Source of the DNA: Acinetobacter piscicola
GTDB taxonomy: Bacteria > Pseudomonadota > Gammaproteobacteria > Pseudomonadales > Moraxellaceae
Length of the DNA stretch: 64,000 nt
Assembly (NCBI RefSeq): GCF_015218165.1
Contig: NZ_CP048659.1
Location: forward strand, 372,001 to 436,000
Reading direction: 5' to 3'
Notes under the pieces: generated by a model
What the model was told of the DNA's origin: nothing
What the model saw: only the letters and a program-made list of their open reading frames with translations
Database searches by the model: none
Program-made: the position numbers and the translations under genes
Shown: piece after piece, positions 40,421 to 49,536 of the stretch
Numbering within the stretch: position 1 is the stretch's first letter
How the letters are laid out: each line of letters starts with the position of its first letter

Positions 40421-41503
40421 TTAGTTATCTGGTGACATACAAATAGAATCATTAAAACAATCACGACTTTTCGGCGTTAGACTCACATTTTTTAAATTTA
40501 AAAACTGATTGAGCTGTGCCACAGCCAATTGATGAGGATCATTTTTGACTTGATTGTATTGGGAGGCTGGCAACACAATTTTCTCTAAGCGTTGTTCAGG
40601 TGTCATGTTGATGTATTCAACAAATTTATGCGCCTGCTTGGCTAAAGTACTGTCATTTTGTTGCGATAACGCTTCTATTTCCAACCAAACCGATGCTGAA
40701 ATGTCACTCGCGTCAATATACTGCTCTGAAACAGGAGATGTTTCTAAACCCTTGAATAATAAAGCCTGATAAGTTTGAGCTAAATATTGTGCATCTTTTA
40801 AATAATGACTTTTGGGATAACTTTGAATATAACTTTCCCAAAAAATAGCCCGTTGAACAATTTCACTTGGCGTAATATTCAGCTTTTGATTTTGCAATAA
40901 GAGCTGACCATTTTGTTCTGCTAAATGTTCAATAAAAACACGTTCTGCTTCTGGTAAATAAGGTGCAAAGACCTTCGCTAAATATTGTGGGTTACGGCGA
41001 TAAAAAATTTGTTTTGGACCTTGGTCAACCAATTCAATATAGGCTTGTCCTTGATGCCGAATTAAATATTGATCTCGAATATTTAATTGTTCGAAATGAT
41101 TTTGTTGAATGGTTGGGTAGTCTGATTTACCCAATGCATAACTTTCAAAGGCAAGTTGCTGGGTAGCGGTACGTTCAATTTTTAAAAATTGCTTATACAT
41201 TTGGTTGGACAAATCAATTAACTCTTTTTGCTCGTCCCATGCCATTAAAGGTAAACATAAACGAATATCTTGATTGACTTGCTCAATCGCTAAAGCGGTA
41301 CGCTGAGCATTCATTGCCAACATTTCTTTTTTTAAATTTTCACAAATTAATGTCAAATCAGGTTGTACTTTTTCTGATTTAGGTGCTTCTTTGGTTTCAA
41401 CTGCCATTTCGGGTTCAGGTTTTTGGCATGCTGAAAGTACAGCACACAGGCTGAATACAATACTCAATGACTTTAGAGGTTTAAGTGAGCAATTAAAATT
41501 CAT
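40421..41503 (-). CDS. Uncharacterised lipoprotein, paralogue B
   Basis: A 360-aa exported lipoprotein with lipobox LSAC near residue 26. It shares a long alignable core with the downstream gene (for example YLPEAERVFIEHLAEQNG and AIFWESYIQSYPKSHYLKDA) and the C-terminal paired-Cys pattern. The start at 41503 gives a normal signal sequence; a longer frame to 41554 would not. The repeated KDA-L...YQ-L pieces suggest helical repeats, but no known family was recognised. Confidence 0.85.
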   Translation of the reverse strand: MNFNCSLKPLKSLSIVFSLCAVLSACQKPEPEMAVETKEAPKSEKVQPDLTLICENLKKEMLAMNAQRTALAIEQVNQDIRLCLPLMAWDEQKELIDLSNQMYKQFLKIERTATQQLAFESYALGKSDYPTIQQNHFEQLNIRDQYLIRHQGQAYIELVDQGPKQIFYRRNPQYLAKVFAPYLPEAERVFIEHLAEQNGQLLLQNQKLNITPSEIVQRAIFWESYIQSYPKSHYLKDAQYLAQTYQALLFKGLETSPVSEQYIDASDISASVWLEIEALSQQNDSTLAKQAHKFVEYINMTPEQRLEKIVLPASQYNQVKNDPHQLAVAQLNQFLNLKNVSLTPKSRDCFNDSICMSPDN

Positions 41504-41886
41504 TTGATCATGAAAAACAGAACAGTAGGGAGATTTGATAGAAGCTATTTTCACCTAAATTAGGCTGAAAGAATGAAATATTTTGTAGTTTTGTGCAGCG
41601 AATACGTTAATTATTTACATCTTTTAGCGCATAAAGGCTGTATTTTGACAATAGCAGTTTTTAGATGACTTCATTGTAAGATACCATTAAACATTACTTT
41701 ATGATTGGTACTTTGAAAGACATGCTAAACCCTAAGTATTTTATGACATTTTAGTCTGAAATATATGAAATTTACTATGTCGCAATGATGCTCAATATTT
41801 TAAAGTTGTCATCAAAACTTCATAATATGTATGTTTAAATACGCCAATTTCATTCATGTCATTTTACTTGTTGTGGAGTAAGCACC
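41504..41886 (+). other. 383-bp gap before phoU
   Basis: Holds divergent promoters for the lipoprotein pair and phoU. TTGTCATCAAAACTTCAT (41806-41823) weakly resembles a Pho box. A 31-codon frame at 41574 (starting MKYFVV) has no convincing ribosome site and is not called. Confidence 0.5.
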
Positions 41887-42609
41887 TTGAGTCTCAATAA
41901 TCCTGCCTTAGGGCATCACATTTCTTCACAATTTAATGAAGATTTACAAGGTGTAAATACTAAGTTTATGACAATGGGGGGATTGGTTGAACAGCAAGTG
42001 GCAAATGCAATTCATGCATTATTAGATACCAATGCGAATTTAGCCATTGATGTACAATTTCAAGATAATGCAGTCAATCAATTTGAACGTGAAATTGATG
42101 AAGCTTTGACACTCATTTTGGCGCGCCGTCATCCTGCTGCAATTGATTTACGTATGGTGATTGCCATGAGTAAAGCCAATACTGATTTAGAACGTATTGG
42201 TGATGAAGCCGCTAAAATTGCTCGGATTGCACAAACTCTATGTGAAGAAGGTCAGTCACCACGTGGTTATATGGAAACCCGTCATATCGGTAACCAAGTG
42301 CGTGTGATGATTCATGATGCATTGGATGCATTTGCACGTATTGATGCAGAGCAAGCTTTAAAAGTCTTGTTGGCGGATGCAGATATCGATCGTGAGTATC
42401 AATCAGCTACACGTACCTTGATGACTTATATGATTGAAGATCCCCGTCATATTAGTCGTGTGATCAATGTCATGTGGGTTTTACGTTCACTCGAACGTAT
42501 TGGGGATCATGCGCGTAATATTTCAGAGCAAGTCATCTATATAGCAAAAGGCTTTGATGTGCGTCATACTAAAATTGAAGAAATTGAAGAAAAAGTACAA
42601 GGTAAATAA
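41887..42609 (+). CDS. phoU: Phosphate signalling regulator PhoU
   Basis: A 240-aa protein made of two three-helix PhoU repeats (about 20-115 and 120-215), with ERIGDEAAKIARI in the first and LERIGDHARNISE in the second, the metal-cluster motifs. It dampens PhoR/PhoB signalling and phosphate uptake. The TTG start is well supported by GGAG eight bases upstream. It stands alone here, without pstSCAB. Confidence 0.95.
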   Translation: MSLNNPALGHHISSQFNEDLQGVNTKFMTMGGLVEQQVANAIHALLDTNANLAIDVQFQDNAVNQFEREIDEALTLILARRHPAAIDLRMVIAMSKANTDLERIGDEAAKIARIAQTLCEEGQSPRGYMETRHIGNQVRVMIHDALDAFARIDAEQALKVLLADADIDREYQSATRTLMTYMIEDPRHISRVINVMWVLRSLERIGDHARNISEQVIYIAKGFDVRHTKIEEIEEKVQGK

Positions 42610-42636
42610 GCCGTTTAAATTTTGATATTTTTACAA

Positions 42637-42664
42637 GAGCCTTAGCGAAAGTTAGGGCTTTTTT
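42637..42664 (+). terminator. Terminator of phoU
   Basis: AGCCTTAG and TTAGGGCT pair with G-U allowance and are followed by TTTTT. Confidence 0.8.
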
Positions 42665-42709
42665 ATGTTAAAAATAATGTTGTGATAGTGTATTTGAAAA
42701 AATTGAGAC

Positions 42710-42747
42710 AAAAAAAATTCCTAGATTTTTGGGGGAAAATCTAGGAA
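42710..42747 (-). terminator. Strong terminator of the 37-aa minus-strand gene
   Basis: TTCCTAGATTTT and AAAATCTAGGAA (42718-42729, 42736-42747) form a perfect 12-bp stem. On the minus strand it is followed directly by eight T, on the plus strand by none, so it serves a minus-strand transcript. Confidence 0.92.
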
Positions 42748-42854
42748 AGAAAACAGAAATATTCTGGAGAATATTTATCTAATGGATTGTCTTGGGGAAA
42801 CAATGTTTCATTAGCTGATGTGATTATAGTATAAAAAAAAACTGCAACAGTCAT
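42741..42854 (-). CDS. Probable small protein gene, 37 aa
   Basis: A complete small reading frame (start MTVAVFFYTIITSA, end YFCFLS) not overlapped by any other gene. CAGGAG sits five bases before the ATG, and the TAG lies inside the stem of a strong intrinsic terminator. The first 14 residues are hydrophobic, and the rest is polar with aromatic residues. A short -10-like sequence (TATAAA, 42932-42937) could start a transcript of about 220 nt, which could also act as a small RNA. I do not recognise a family. Confidence rests on the ribosome site, frame and terminator together. Confidence 0.6.
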   Translation of the reverse strand: MTVAVFFYTIITSANETLFPQDNPLDKYSPEYFCFLS

Positions 42855-43132
42855 GATGACTCCTGTGTATTGAATGTAAAATTGCATTTCAGCGTGTAAT
42901 TAAAAATCCTAAATTGACTCCGTGGGTATGTTTTATAATCATTTTTTTGTAAAATTCGCTGAAATATCTGAGCTTTATTTTATCCAAAATAAGTATATTA
43001 TTGATCTCTCAGTCAATTTTTTATGGCATGGCTTAATTTCATAATAAAAGATTATCAATGCGATTGAGTTTGTTTTTAAATTAAAATTTATTTACCTGTT
43101 TGAAACTGATTTGGCAAAACATAAGACGGAAC

Positions 43133-43166
43133 ATAAAAAAGAATCCCCAAATATGGAGATTCTTTC
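43133..43166 (-). terminator. Terminator of yggX
   Basis: AAAGAATC and GATTCTTT arms; six T follow on the minus strand. Confidence 0.85.
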
Positions 43167-43223
43167 ATATTAAAGTCTATGTGGACTTCATTCTTGTCTT
43201 GAATGTAAAGAAAGCAGTGTTTT

Positions 43224-43493
43224 TTACTCAGGTTTTAACCCTTCAGCTTTTTCCAATGATTCATCATTGTTAAAGAATTTTTCACGTTGTTCTTCGAGAA
43301 ACTTTTTCGCATCAGGTTCAAACACATTTAAACGTTTTTCATTGATTAACGTGGTTTGGTGTTTTAACCATTCTTGCCAAGCTTGCTTCGAGATAGTGTC
43401 AAATAGTTCTTGACCCTTTGCACCAGGAAAAGGTGCAAAGTCTAAAGCGTCCATTTCTTTTTGATATTTACGGCAAAATACTTGTCGAGACAT
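43224..43493 (-). CDS. yggX: Fe(II)-trafficking protein YggX
   Basis: An 89-aa small iron-protection protein that guards iron-sulfur clusters against oxidation. It starts [14 protein letters not shown], with Cys7 conserved, and has [11 protein letters not shown] and [14 protein letters not shown] as in the family. It follows argH by 39 bp on the same strand. Confidence 0.95.
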   Translation of the reverse strand: MSRQVFCRKYQKEMDALDFAPFPGAKGQELFDTISKQAWQEWLKHQTTLINEKRLNVFEPDAKKFLEEQREKFFNNDESLEKAEGLKPE

Positions 43494-43532
43494 ATCAATA
43501 CTCCAATTGACCTAAAGTTAAACTTAAAAAAA

Positions 43533-44963
43533 TTAAGCGTACAGTTTTTCCAAACGTGTATAAGCACGTTGAATGGCAGCTTCAACTTGAGCAGGTGCAG
43601 TACCACCAATGTGATTACGGGCATTGACTGATGCTTCAAGGGTTAATGCTTTTTCAAATACATCTGCTTGAATCAAGTCAGAGAATTGTTGTAGTTGCTC
43701 AAGTGTGAGTTCAGACAAGTCTTTGCCTTCTTGCACGCCTAACGCCACCGCTTTACCGACAATTTCATGTGCGTCACGGAACGCAACGCCATTTTTAACG
43801 AGGTAATCAGCCAAATCTGTAGCAGTTGAGAAGCCACGAAGCGCCGCTTCACGCATGATTTCAATGTTCGGTACTAATGCAGGAATCATGTCAGCAAATG
43901 CCATCAATGAACCACGCACTGTATCAATTGCATCAAACAATGGTTCTTTGTCTTCTTGGTTGTCTTTGTTGTATGCCAACGGTTGGCCTTTCATAAGGGT
44001 CAAAAGACTCATCAAGTCGCCATAAACACGACCCGTTTTACCACGGATCAACTCAGGTACATCTGGGTTTTTCTTCTGTGGCATGATCGATGAACCTGTA
44101 CAGAAACGGTCAGGAATATTGACAAATTTAAACTGTGCAGATGTCCAAAGGATCATTTCTTCAGACATACGCGACAAATGCATCATGATGAGTGATGCGG
44201 CAGCATTAAATTCAATACCAAAGTCACGGTCAGATACAGCATCAAGTGAGTTTTCACATACTGCTTCAAAACCTAAAAGTTCAGCCGTATAGGCACGCTC
44301 GATCGGATAGGTTGTTCCTGCAAGTGCTGCAGAACCTAAAGGTAAACGATTGACACGTTTACGGCAGTCAATAAGACGCTCAGAGTCACGAACGAGCATC
44401 TCGAACCACGCCATCAAATGATGACCAAAGGTTACAGGCTGTGCTGTTTGTAAATGGGTAAAGCCCGGCATAATGGTGTTGGTGTTTTGAGCAGCTAAAC
44501 CTAAAATACCTTTTTGTAATTTTTCAAGTAATTGTAAAATGGCATCAATTTCATCACGTACATATAAACGGATGTCAGTTGCGACTTGGTCATTACGGCT
44601 ACGTCCAGTATGAAGTTTTTTACCAGTAATACCAATACGTTGAGTCAAGCGTGACTCGATATTCATATGCACATCTTCAAGGTCGATGCGCCATTCAAAT
44701 TGACCTGCTTCAATCTCAGCTTTAATGGTGTTTAAACCATTGATAATGTCGTCACGTTCTTGTTCTGTTAAAACACCTACTTTTGCAAGCATGGTTGCAT
44801 GCGCAATAGAACCAGCAATATCTTGTTTATAAAAGCGTTGGTCAAATTGAACAGATGCTGTAAATTCAGCAACAAAAGCATCAGTTGCTTCAGAAAAACG
44901 ACCGCCCCACATACCCGAAGTTTGGGCTTGTGACGGATTTGAGGAATTAGAAGATGTGGTCAT
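43533..44963 (-). CDS. argH: Argininosuccinate lyase
   Basis: A 476-aa enzyme for the last step of arginine synthesis, splitting argininosuccinate into arginine and fumarate. The signature [12 protein letters not shown] is near residue 290, and the conserved [13 protein letters not shown] near 118. Length is typical. It is divergent from algZ. Confidence 0.97.
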   Translation of the reverse strand: MTTSSNSSNPSQAQTSGMWGGRFSEATDAFVAEFTASVQFDQRFYKQDIAGSIAHATMLAKVGVLTEQERDDIINGLNTIKAEIEAGQFEWRIDLEDVHMNIESRLTQRIGITGKKLHTGRSRNDQVATDIRLYVRDEIDAILQLLEKLQKGILGLAAQNTNTIMPGFTHLQTAQPVTFGHHLMAWFEMLVRDSERLIDCRKRVNRLPLGSAALAGTTYPIERAYTAELLGFEAVCENSLDAVSDRDFGIEFNAAASLIMMHLSRMSEEMILWTSAQFKFVNIPDRFCTGSSIMPQKKNPDVPELIRGKTGRVYGDLMSLLTLMKGQPLAYNKDNQEDKEPLFDAIDTVRGSLMAFADMIPALVPNIEIMREAALRGFSTATDLADYLVKNGVAFRDAHEIVGKAVALGVQEGKDLSELTLEQLQQFSDLIQADVFEKALTLEASVNARNHIGGTAPAQVEAAIQRAYTRLEKLYA

Positions 44964-45056
44964 GTCGGCTCATTTAAAAAAGCAATAGAACTGGAAAATA
45001 GTATAGCAAATTCAAGCTTACTTTCCGCAGCGCAGTAACATGAATCTGGTTTAAAT

Positions 45057-46106
45057 ATGCAAAATGCTCAAAATCGTCCACATTTTTTTAGCAAAATTAG
45101 CCAATGGCAATATTTTATTGAGCTGTTTATTGGCAGTAATGTCCTGGCACTTGTCTTGGCTTTGGCGGAGGCGCAAGCATGGTCAGATTTACAATTTAGT
45201 CATGTGATTCAATATGTTTTATATATCAATTGGATTTTATTGGCATTTACGGCTTGGGTTGATTTTTTCCAAGATAAACTCAAAAAAATGAGCGATTTAA
45301 ACGCAGCAATTTTCGGTTTTATCTTGCTTGAGTTGATTGTTTTTATCACCACGATTGTTTTAAATTGTGTGCTGTATTGGGGAGCGAACTTTTCTTTAAC
45401 GCATTTAACCGCGGCTATTGTTTTTGAACATATTATTTTACATCTGAGTTATGGGGCGCTCTTGGGCGCATTTTGTTTGCGTTATATTTATATGCGTGGG
45501 CAATGGTTAAAACAGCAAAATAGTGAATTGAATGCACGTGTACAAGCGATGCAAGCAAGGATTCACCCGCATTTTCTATTTAATAGTTTAAATAGTGTGG
45601 TGAGTCTGATTAGTATTAATCCTGACAAAGCTGAACAGATGCTCATAGATTTATCTAAACTCTTTCGGGTGAGTTTTCAAGAGTTGAAATTGGTGAGTTT
45701 GGCTGAAGAAATTGAATTATCAAAAAAATACATTAGCATCGAACAAATTCGTTTGGGTGATCGTTTAAACGTAGAATGGAATATTCAACAACCTCAATTA
45801 TTAAAGCAGGTTAAAATACCTTTACTCACATTACAGCCACTCATTGAAAACAGTATTTTTCATGGTGTTGAGCAGAAGCATATCAATGCTAAAATTGGGA
45901 TATTGGTTGAAATATTGCAAAATCAAGTCACTATAGTCATTACTAACCCATTTATACAGGATAGAATAAATTCAAGAGAAGGACATGGCATAGCATTGGA
46001 AAATGTGAAACAGCGTTTAAAAGCGCATTTTGGTGAATCTGTTCAATTTCGGAGCATCGCAGGCAAAGAGCGTTTTACTACAGTGATGCAGTATCAATAT
46101 AAGTAA
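45057..46106 (+). CDS. algZ: LytS/AlgZ-type sensor histidine kinase
   Basis: A 349-aa membrane kinase with four to five hydrophobic segments in the first 145 residues and a His-kinase domain starting at the acceptor His in ARIHPHFLFNSLNS, followed by ATPase motifs (PLIENSIFHGV; GHGIALENV). This short kinase type, paired with a LytTR regulator, is AlgZ (FimS). The ribosome site is weak. The locus order algZ-algR-hemC-hemD matches pseudomonads, where the pair controls alginate and type IV pili; the targets in Acinetobacter are not evident here. Confidence 0.85.
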   Translation: MQNAQNRPHFFSKISQWQYFIELFIGSNVLALVLALAEAQAWSDLQFSHVIQYVLYINWILLAFTAWVDFFQDKLKKMSDLNAAIFGFILLELIVFITTIVLNCVLYWGANFSLTHLTAAIVFEHIILHLSYGALLGAFCLRYIYMRGQWLKQQNSELNARVQAMQARIHPHFLFNSLNSVVSLISINPDKAEQMLIDLSKLFRVSFQELKLVSLAEEIELSKKYISIEQIRLGDRLNVEWNIQQPQLLKQVKIPLLTLQPLIENSIFHGVEQKHINAKIGILVEILQNQVTIVITNPFIQDRINSREGHGIALENVKQRLKAHFGESVQFRSIAGKERFTTVMQYQYK

Positions 46107-46157
46107 TATAATGACAGAGCAAAACATTAAAAGAATGATGATGCAAAAGGAGGGAGA

Positions 46158-46895
46158 ATGGACATCCTAATTTGTGATGATGAGCCACTTGCAGTCGAGC
46201 GATTATCACGATTAGTAACGCAATTGGGACATCATGTGGTGGCAACGGCACAGCATGGACAAGAAGCACTCGAACTTGTCGAACATTACGCACCTGATGT
46301 GGTGCTATTGGATATTCAAATGCCTGAAATGGACGGATTAGAGTGTGCTAAACAATTAAGCCAATTTGACCCTATGCCTGCAATTATTTTTTGTACTGCA
46401 TATGATGAACATGCATTGCAAGCAATTCAATCTCAAGCAAAAGGATATTTGTTAAAACCGATCGCAAAGGACGATCTAAATGATGTATTGGAGAGTTTAA
46501 CTAAGTTAACTCAAGCGCAAATCACTAATTTAGAAAAAAAAGAACTCATGGAAGAAAAAGTGCAAAGACAGCAAATTGCTGCAAAAACCTATCGTGGATT
46601 GGAGTTGATTCCAATTGAAAATATTTACTATTTTTTGGCAGATCAAAAATACGTCACTGTACGTCATAAAAATGGCAGTGTTTTGATTGATGAAACATTA
46701 AAAGACCTTGAGCAAGAATTTTCGGGTAAATTTATTCGTATTCACCGTAATGCACTCATTGCAATAGATTATTTGGATGGTTTGGAAATGGTTGCTTCAG
46801 GGCAATATCAGGTGCGCTGTCGTGAATTAGATGAAAAACTTGCTGTAAGTCGCCGTCATTTACCGAATTTAAGAGAGCGAATGCAGAACCTATAA
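46158..46895 (+). CDS. algR: LytTR response regulator AlgR type
   Basis: A 245-aa regulator with a receiver domain (acidic pair in CDDEP, acceptor Asp in VLLDIQMPEMDG near residue 54) and a C-terminal LytTR DNA-binding domain (about 145-245, with ENIYYFLADQKYVTV and FIRIHRNALIAIDYL). AGGGAG precedes the ATG. It lies 51 bp after algZ and 89 bp before hemC. Confidence 0.88.
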   Translation: MDILICDDEPLAVERLSRLVTQLGHHVVATAQHGQEALELVEHYAPDVVLLDIQMPEMDGLECAKQLSQFDPMPAIIFCTAYDEHALQAIQSQAKGYLLKPIAKDDLNDVLESLTKLTQAQITNLEKKELMEEKVQRQQIAAKTYRGLELIPIENIYYFLADQKYVTVRHKNGSVLIDETLKDLEQEFSGKFIRIHRNALIAIDYLDGLEMVASGQYQVRCRELDEKLAVSRRHLPNLRERMQNL

Positions 46896-46984
46896 AATAG
46901 AACAGATAGCTTCTGTGATAATTTTACTTGCTTTTTTAGAGCAGGAGGTTAAGTTTAGAGTGTTTAAACTGTGGCAAAGCTGAA

Positions 46985-47911
46985 ATGATGAAGACCTTGA
47001 AAATAGCGACAAGACAAAGCCCACTTGCAATGTGGCAAGCTGAACACATTCGTGATCGTTTAGAGCAGTTGCATCCACAACTTCAAGTGGAGTTAGTGAC
47101 GTTTGTGACGCAAGGTGACAAAATTTTAGATACGCCATTGGCAAAAATCGGTGGTAAAGGCTTATTTGTTAAAGAATTAGAAGCGGCTTTATTAGATGGA
47201 CGAGCAGATTTAGCTGTACATTCAATGAAAGATGTTCCGATGCAGTTGCCAGAAGGTTTAGAGTTGGCAGTGATTTGTGAGCGTGAAGATCCTTTTGATG
47301 CTTTTGTGTCAAATCACTATGCAAAATTTGAAGATTTACCCCAAGGTGCAAAGCTTGGTACCTCAAGTCTACGCCGTAAATGCCAAGTATTAAAACAACG
47401 TCCTGATTTAGATGTGATTGATTTAAGAGGGAATGTTGGCACACGTTTATCTAAACTTGATGCTGAACAATATGACGCCATTATCTTGGCAAGTTCAGGT
47501 TTAAAGCGTTTAGGTTTGCATGACCGTATTCGTCATACACTTGCACCTGAGGTGAGTTTACCTGCAGTGGGTCAAGGTGCTTTAGGTTTAGAGTGTCGGA
47601 GTCATGACGAAGCAGTTTTGGACTTGATTATGCCGTTAATGCACCATGATACCAATGTCTGTGTCCGTGCAGAACGAGCTTTCAACGCCTATTTAGAAGG
47701 CGGGTGCCAAGTACCGATTGCAGGCTATGCAACCGTGCAACAGCAACAAATTCAGCTTGAAGGTCGTGTGGGTAGCCCTGATGGCCAAACACTATTGGTA
47801 CAACGTGTACAAGGTGCTGAAGATCAAGCCGAGCAATTGGGTGTAGAATTGGCGAAAGCTTTACTTACATTGGGTGCGGGTGATCTACTCAAAGCACTTT
47901 ATCAAGATTAA
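46985..47911 (+). CDS. hemC: Porphobilinogen deaminase (hydroxymethylbilane synthase)
   Basis: A 308-aa heme-pathway enzyme that joins four porphobilinogen units. It starts near [15 protein letters not shown] and carries the dipyrromethane cofactor Cys in [10 protein letters not shown] (near residue 240). Two adjacent ATGs are possible starts. Its stop overlaps the hemD start by one base (TAATG). Confidence 0.96.
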   Translation: MMKTLKIATRQSPLAMWQAEHIRDRLEQLHPQLQVELVTFVTQGDKILDTPLAKIGGKGLFVKELEAALLDGRADLAVHSMKDVPMQLPEGLELAVICEREDPFDAFVSNHYAKFEDLPQGAKLGTSSLRRKCQVLKQRPDLDVIDLRGNVGTRLSKLDAEQYDAIILASSGLKRLGLHDRIRHTLAPEVSLPAVGQGALGLECRSHDEAVLDLIMPLMHHDTNVCVRAERAFNAYLEGGCQVPIAGYATVQQQQIQLEGRVGSPDGQTLLVQRVQGAEDQAEQLGVELAKALLTLGAGDLLKALYQD

Positions 47912-48693
47912 TGTTATTTATTAATACCCGACCGACTGACCGTGCACAGGCACTCAGCCAAAATCTGATACAGGCAGGCATAGACACGATTGAACTGCCT
48001 TTATTAGAATTGTCTGCACACCCCTTTTCAGATGAATTAAAAGCACTCTATTCACAGCTTTTAAAAGCGCAAATGATTGTGGTGGTGAGTCCAACGGCAG
48101 TCGAAATTGGGATGAGATATTTACAACAAAGTGGTGTGCAGCTTTCACAGCTACAGCACATTGAGTGGATTGCTGTGGGGCAAATGACCGCCCAAGCTTT
48201 AGCAAAATATCAAATCAGCAGCCATGTGCCTGAAGTAGAAACTTCAGAAGGTATGTTAGGACTAAGTATTTTTGAACATGTTCAACCTCTTAGCAAAATT
48301 GCTTTTTGGCGAGGTGAGGGTGGGCGGCAATTTATGATGCAACAATGCCAAGCACGTCAGCTTGAGGTGTTGAATTTTATTTTGTATGAGCGGCATTTGC
48401 CTGCCACAAGTTTGGCACAATATCGTACTATGCTGTTAAAGCTTGATCAGATGCACCAGCCTTATGTGGTGTGTATCAGTAGTGAAGCCAGCTGGCTCAA
48501 TTGGTTACAGTTAAACCAAGAAAACTTGAAGTTGGTTGATCAGTGTCATTATTTAGTTTTAGGTGAGCGTTTGTATCAAATTTTGCAACAATATAAGAAA
48601 AAAATGACAATGTGTTTTAATATCAGCACACTTCCAAATTTAAAAACGGTGACCGTATTGCAGCAGATTCAACTATTGCAAAGGAATATATGA
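47911..48693 (+). CDS. hemD: Uroporphyrinogen-III synthase
   Basis: A 260-aa enzyme that closes hydroxymethylbilane with inversion of ring D. The family is poorly conserved; the N terminus FINTRPTDRAQALSQNL and VVVSPTAVEI fit. Its place between hemC and hemX with overlaps at both ends (1 bp and 4 bp) is the stronger evidence. Confidence 0.88.
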   Translation: MLFINTRPTDRAQALSQNLIQAGIDTIELPLLELSAHPFSDELKALYSQLLKAQMIVVVSPTAVEIGMRYLQQSGVQLSQLQHIEWIAVGQMTAQALAKYQISSHVPEVETSEGMLGLSIFEHVQPLSKIAFWRGEGGRQFMMQQCQARQLEVLNFILYERHLPATSLAQYRTMLLKLDQMHQPYVVCISSEASWLNWLQLNQENLKLVDQCHYLVLGERLYQILQQYKKKMTMCFNISTLPNLKTVTVLQQIQLLQRNI

Positions 48694-49535
48694 AGAAGTT
48701 TATCCATTTCTTATTTTTTATCGCATTGGCATGGTTAGGTAAACTTAGTTACGACTTTTATCATATTTCTCAACAACTGGCTGATATTCAAAATACTTTG
48801 CATCAAAGTGAGCAAAAAAATGCCACTTTGAATGACCAAGTGGTGGCATTACAACGCGATCCCACAGTGGTAAATAGTGTACCTGCGAAAAATGTACCGA
48901 ATAGTTTGCCGAGTAAAACATTAGAAATACAAAGTATTCAGCCATCTACTGTGATTAAACAACAGTTAGAATTGGTGCAGTTTGCCTTACAACAGCAACA
49001 ATATATTTTTGCCGTAGAGCAATTGGTGCAGCTGAACCTGCAGGTAGAAAAATATAATTTAGCTGACTCGTTAAAAAATAGTTTACGTCAAGCGATTCAA
49101 AAAGATATACAAGCGATTCAAAAGTTTAGTCAAGCCCGAGATGTGCAGCAGGAACAGCTCAATCATGTATTGCATCAACTAGATCAAGCGATTCAAGTCG
49201 AGATTCAACAACCTCGTTTAAGTCCTGCTCAACAGAATCCTGAACATTTTTGGCAGCGTTGGTTGCAGGTACAACGTGTTGATCGTTCTGCCAATGAATT
49301 GGTGAATCGTCGTTTAATTCTAAAAGAAACTCAGCTACGTATTATTTTGGCACAAAACGCGTTATTGCGTGGCGAATATGTTGAATACCAAAATATGCTC
49401 AATCTAGTGATTCAACAATTAGATCCGTTGCCTGATGCACAAAGTCAGAAATTTAAACAAAAATTATTACAAATTAAACAAATGCCTATTTTATCAGTGC
49501 CAAAACTCAATACAACCACAGTATTGGGGGCATAA
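48690..49535 (+). CDS. hemX: HemX-like inner-membrane protein
   Basis: A 281-aa protein with one N-terminal membrane segment (about 4-21), a coiled coil (about 22-55) and a helical periplasmic domain rich in Gln. It is shorter than E. coli HemX, but the position hemD-hemX-hemY is the same. Its biochemical role is unclear; the methyltransferase label in older annotations is not supported. It overlaps hemD by ATGA. Confidence 0.8.
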   Translation: MKKFIHFLFFIALAWLGKLSYDFYHISQQLADIQNTLHQSEQKNATLNDQVVALQRDPTVVNSVPAKNVPNSLPSKTLEIQSIQPSTVIKQQLELVQFALQQQQYIFAVEQLVQLNLQVEKYNLADSLKNSLRQAIQKDIQAIQKFSQARDVQQEQLNHVLHQLDQAIQVEIQQPRLSPAQQNPEHFWQRWLQVQRVDRSANELVNRRLILKETQLRIILAQNALLRGEYVEYQNMLNLVIQQLDPLPDAQSQKFKQKLLQIKQMPILSVPKLNTTTVLGA

Positions 49536-49536
49536 G

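Larger units (their letters stand above)
42610..43223. other. 614-bp gap between phoU and yggX
   Basis: It contains the phoU terminator, the 37-aa gene with its terminator (minus strand), and the yggX terminator near 43133-43166. Between about 42860 and 43130 no other structure stood out. Confidence 0.6.

Noticed and set aside
41574..41669. 31-codon frame beginning MKYFVV before phoU
   Set aside because: No convincing ribosome site and no terminator; probably chance.
41806..41823. Pho-box-like sequence before phoU
   Set aside because: Only the first 7-mer (TTGTCAT) fits well; the second repeat matches poorly.
42718..42810. Plus-strand hairpins with GGA in their loops, suggesting a CsrB/RsmY-type RNA
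   Set aside because: The strong T-run is on the minus strand, and a good small gene lies there; the GGA loops are the complement of that gene.
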